A stretch of DNA of 9,428 bases from Dysgonamonadaceae bacterium (GTDB lineage Bacteria; Bacteroidota; Bacteroidia; Bacteroidales; Azobacteroidaceae). Under the pieces are notes generated by a model. The model was given only the letters and a program-made list of their open reading frames with translations. It was not told the DNA's origin and did no database searches. The translations under genes and the position numbers were made by a program. The stretch covers positions 1 through 9,428 of the forward strand of contig JAIRKG010000157.1 of assembly GCA_031260235.1 (NCBI GenBank), read 5' to 3'. Below are positions 6,534 through 9,428 of the stretch, one piece after another. How positions within the stretch are numbered: the first letter of the stretch is position 1; each line of letters opens with the position of its first letter.

Positions 6534-8063
6534 ATGGCATTGCAGGACAAAAGTAAAACAAGAGTGAAAAAAGTGCCGGTTACGGAAGAATCCGGACGGT
6601 TGCAACCGCAAGCCCGCGAATTGGAAGAAGCTGTTTTAGGCGCATTGATGCTTGAAAAAGATGCGTATGCAATTATCAGCGAAATACTCACCACTCCCGA
6701 AGTTTTTTACGATAAATCCCACGAGTTGATTTTTACGGCTATACGAAGCTTAGCCATTCAGCAAAAACCAATCGACATTCTGACGGTTGTCGACCAAATG
6801 CGGAAAGAAGGCTCACTCGAAGAAGCGGGGGGCGCTTACTATATTGCTCAACTTTCGCAAAAAGTTGTGTCGAGCGCGCATTTGGACTATCATGCCCGCA
6901 TCGTAGCGCAGAAATACATTGCCCGCGAACTGATTTCTTTTTCGTCGCGGGTAGCAAGCAAAGCGTTCGACGAAACCAACGACGTGGACGACGTGATGCA
7001 GGAAGCGGAAGGCGAATTATTTGAAATATCCCAACGGAATGTCAAAAAAGATGTTATCCACATCAATCCGATTCTTAAGGAAGCCTTCGATTTGATGCGC
7101 GAAGCGTCCAAACGCACCGACGGTTTGAGCGGCCTCCCAAGCGGGTTCAAAGATTTGGACAAGATTACTTCAGGCTGGCAAAATTCCGATTTAATTATTA
7201 TCGCCGCCCGTCCTGCGATGGGTAAAACGGCTCTTGTCCTGTCGATGGCTAAAAATATGGCAGTCAATTTCAATATTCCGGTAGGCGTATTTTCTTTGGA
7301 GATGTCGAACGTTCAATTGGTGAACCGTTTGATTGTGAACGTGACGGAACTGGTCAGTGAAAAAATCAAAACAGGCCAGTTGGCGCCACACGAATGGCAT
7401 CAATTAGACAGTAAGGTACGCATATTATATGATGCACCGATTTATATTGACGACACGCCAAGCTTGTCGGTATTTGAATTACGCACCAAAGCCCGCCGTC
7501 TGGTTAAAGAACATAAGGTCAAATGTATCATTATCGACTATTTGCAACTGATGAATGCCAGCGGGATGATGTTCGGTAGCCGCGAACAGGAAGTGAGTAT
7601 TATTTCCCGTTCATTGAAAGGTTTAGCCAAAGAATTGAATATACCGGTGATTGCCCTGTCGCAATTGAACCGAAGCGTTGAAAATCGCACGGGCAAAGGA
7701 GAGGGTTTTGATGCTAAGCGTCCCCAACTTTCCGATTTGCGCGAATCCGGCGCTATCGAACAGGACGCCGACATCGTTTGTTTTATCCACCGTCCGGAAT
7801 ATTATAAAATCTACGCCGACGAAAAAGGAAACGATTTAACAGGTAAAGCCGAGATTATCGTCGCCAAGCATCGTAACGGCTCTACCGGCGACGTTTTACT
7901 TGAATTTAAGAAAGAATTTGCCCGCTTCCAAAACTTGAACGAAGGACAACTGGTTGTAGAATACCAATCAAGAATGAACAGTCAGGCGAATTTGATTCCT
8001 GCCGAGAGAGCAAGTTCGCGCAGGGCGACGGCGCAGGACGGGCTTAATGATGTGCCGTTTTAA
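6534..8063 (+). CDS. dnaB: Replicative DNA helicase DnaB
   Basis: DnaB is the hexameric 5'-3' helicase that unwinds DNA at the replication fork and recruits primase. The 509-residue protein has the N-terminal helical domain (about 22-125, LQPQARELEEAVLGALML), a linker helix, and a RecA-like ATPase domain (about 195-475). Visible ATPase motifs are Walker A ARPAMGKT (225-232; K231, T232), catalytic Glu256 in SLEM, Walker B IIIDYLQL (332-339; D335), sensor SQLNR (376-380) and the K445/R447 finger in AKHRNGSTGD. No intein or gap is present. A polar tail of about 35 residues (475-509) follows the last conserved strand and ends NDVPF. The ATG at 6534 is favoured because an earlier ATG (6511) is out of frame. 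It is divergent from lpdA and 57 bp upstream of the DUF4301 gene. It carries no phage or plasmid context, so it is taken as the chromosomal copy. Confidence 0.97.
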   Translation: MALQDKSKTRVKKVPVTEESGRLQPQARELEEAVLGALMLEKDAYAIISEILTTPEVFYDKSHELIFTAIRSLAIQQKPIDILTVVDQMRKEGSLEEAGGAYYIAQLSQKVVSSAHLDYHARIVAQKYIARELISFSSRVASKAFDETNDVDDVMQEAEGELFEISQRNVKKDVIHINPILKEAFDLMREASKRTDGLSGLPSGFKDLDKITSGWQNSDLIIIAARPAMGKTALVLSMAKNMAVNFNIPVGVFSLEMSNVQLVNRLIVNVTELVSEKIKTGQLAPHEWHQLDSKVRILYDAPIYIDDTPSLSVFELRTKARRLVKEHKVKCIIIDYLQLMNASGMMFGSREQEVSIISRSLKGLAKELNIPVIALSQLNRSVENRTGKGEGFDAKRPQLSDLRESGAIEQDADIVCFIHRPEYYKIYADEKGNDLTGKAEIIVAKHRNGSTGDVLLEFKKEFARFQNLNEGQLVVEYQSRMNSQANLIPAERASSRRATAQDGLNDVPF

Positions 8064-8120
8064 TAGATTAAGATATTATTTTATTTTTCATATATATTTA
8101 CCAAAAAATTATTTATTATC

Positions 8121-9428
8121 ATGTTTACACAATCAGACAAACAGCAATTAGAAGCCAAAGGCATATCCATCTGTCGGATAGAAGAGCAACTGGCACATTT
8201 CAAAACAGGGTTCCCCTATTTGCCAATCCACGCTTCGGCTTCAATCGAAAAAGGAATCATGCGTATTCCGGACGACAGGCAGGATTTGTTTATCAACAAA
8301 TGGTCGTCTTATTTGAACACGAATAAAAAGGTCGTGAAATTCGTGCCTGCTTCCGGTGCGGCAAGCAGGATGTTCAAAGACTTGTTTGAATTTCTCAATT
8401 CGGACAATTCCAAACCGGAAACCCTTTCTCTGAAAACGTTCTTTGAAGGCATTGCAAAATTTGCTTTCTACGATTCACTGCAATCCGTTTGCAGGCGCAA
8501 CGAAGGAAAAGACATTCCCACATTGCGTTCGGCGGGCGAATATAAGAAAATCGTTGAAAATTTGCTTTTGGAGAAAGGGTTGAACTACGGTCAATTACCC
8601 AAAGGATTGATTTTGTTTCATAATTATCCTGATGCGTCGCGGACGGCAATGGAAGAACATTTGGTTGAAGCGGCGCTATATGCTTGCAACAAAAGTAAAC
8701 AGGCGATTATTCATTTCACCGTTTCGCCCGAACACAGGGCATTATTTCAAAAACTCGCCGCAGAAAAATCGCCTGTATATGCCAATCTTTTCGGGGTGAA
8801 CTACCAAATTGATTTCAGCGAACAAAAGCAATCAACCGATACAGTTGCTGCGGATGCCGAAAATCAGCCTTTCCGCGAGGGAGGACAATTGCTTTTCCGT
8901 CCCGGTGGACACGGCGCTCTAATCGAAAACCTGAATGATATTTCCGCCGATATTGTTTTTATAAAAAACATAGACAACGTGGCGTCCGACTTGCTCAAAC
9001 CGGTGACTGTTCGCTATAAAAAATTGCTGGCAGGTATTTTAGTTGAATATCAAGAAAAAATATTCAAATACTTGAATCTCTTAGATTCGGGAAAATACAG
9101 CCATAAACAGTTAATCGAAATGTTATATTTCCTTCAGAACGAACTTTGTATCAAAAATCCGGAAACCAAACTGCTGGAAGACGTAGAACTTGTGCTTTAT
9201 ATTAAATCCAAGTTGAACCGTCCCTTGCGAGTTTGCGGAATGGTCAGGAATCAGGGTGAGCCGGGCGGAGGTCCCTTTCTGGCGGGCAATGCCGACGGCG
9301 CCGTTTCGCTACAAATTCTGGAAAGTTCCCAAATAGACCTGCAAAACTCCGAAAAGAAACGCATTTTTGAACAGGGAACGCATTTTAACCCCGTCGATCT
9401 GGTCTGCACATTGAAAAACTACAAAGGC
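8121..9428 (+). CDS. DUF4301-family protein (3' end outside window)
   Basis: I translated this frame by hand from the ATG at 8121. It stays open for 436 codons to the last base, so the 3' end is missing; the family is about 500 residues. I recognise it as DUF4301, a family found mainly in Bacteroidota with no assigned function. Striking conserved-looking segments are FVPASGAASRMFKDL (74-88), LFHNYPDASRTAMEEHL (around 160-180), FRPGGHGALIENLND (259-273), GEPGGGPF (379-386) and HFNPVDLVC (421-429). The first resembles the Gly-rich nucleotide loop of sugar-1-phosphate nucleotidyltransferases, and the GGHG segment resembles a motif of the UDP-sugar pyrophosphorylase family. A nucleotide-sugar or related transferase role is inference only. 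No signal peptide or membrane helix is visible, so it is likely cytoplasmic. It lies 57 bp after dnaB in an AT-rich gap without a terminator hairpin, so co-transcription is possible. Confidence 0.85.
   Translation, partial: MFTQSDKQQLEAKGISICRIEEQLAHFKTGFPYLPIHASASIEKGIMRIPDDRQDLFINKWSSYLNTNKKVVKFVPASGAASRMFKDLFEFLNSDNSKPETLSLKTFFEGIAKFAFYDSLQSVCRRNEGKDIPTLRSAGEYKKIVENLLLEKGLNYGQLPKGLILFHNYPDASRTAMEEHLVEAALYACNKSKQAIIHFTVSPEHRALFQKLAAEKSPVYANLFGVNYQIDFSEQKQSTDTVAADAENQPFREGGQLLFRPGGHGALIENLNDISADIVFIKNIDNVASDLLKPVTVRYKKLLAGILVEYQEKIFKYLNLLDSGKYSHKQLIEMLYFLQNELCIKNPETKLLEDVELVLYIKSKLNRPLRVCGMVRNQGEPGGGPFLAGNADGAVSLQILESSQIDLQNSEKKRIFEQGTHFNPVDLVCTLKNYKG

Noticed and set aside
6340..6567. A 75-residue plus-strand frame before dnaB
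   Set aside because: It overlaps the dnaB start in another frame, covers the repeat palindrome, and has no recognisable domain.
7054..7062. A perfect DnaA box (TTATCCACA) inside dnaB, plus TTATCCGCA at 6156-6164, as an origin
   Set aside because: Two isolated sites, one imperfect and one within conserved codons, are not a cluster. No AT-rich unwinding element pairs with them.

Overview
This window looks like a piece of a Bacteroidota chromosome, most likely order Bacteroidales. The evidence is gene content: a DUF4105/Lnb-type protein, a DUF4301 protein, and Lpd, DprA and DnaB sequences that resemble their Bacteroides homologues from memory. Ribosome binding sites are weak and AT-rich. Boxes matching the Bacteroidota -7 promoter element (TAnnTTTG) lie upstream of lpdA. 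No database search was possible, so the taxonomic call rests on recognised families and motifs.

Layout: (1) 1-1014, plus strand, is the C-terminal isomerase part of glmS, cut by the window edge. (2) 1001-2176, minus strand, is an exported, five-helix DUF4105 protein, probably the lipoprotein N-acyltransferase Lnb. Its last codons overlap the end of glmS tail to tail by 14 bp. (3) 2177-2503 has no convincing gene. (4) 2504-6085 is a tight minus-strand cluster transcribed in the order lpdA (dihydrolipoamide dehydrogenase), dprA (ssDNA-binding RecA loader), then a GT4 glycosyltransferase. The spacers are 15 and 12 bp, so it is probably one operon. (5) 6086-6533 is a 448-bp divergent intergenic region with promoter-like boxes, three hairpins and a family of short diverged repeats. 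(6) 6534-8063, plus strand, is dnaB, the replicative helicase. (7) 8121 to the window end, plus strand, is a DUF4301 protein cut by the right edge.

Most of this is housekeeping: amino-sugar synthesis for the cell envelope, lipoprotein maturation, central metabolism, DNA uptake/recombination and replication. The genes do not form one obvious pathway. I see no mobile element, CRISPR array, tRNA or rRNA, and no clear novel multi-gene system. The points most worth a second look are the repeat-rich lpdA/dnaB intergenic region, a compact deletion in Lpd, the nucleotidyltransferase-like motifs of the DUF4301 protein, the SSB-like tail of DnaB, and the overlapping glmS/lnb ends.
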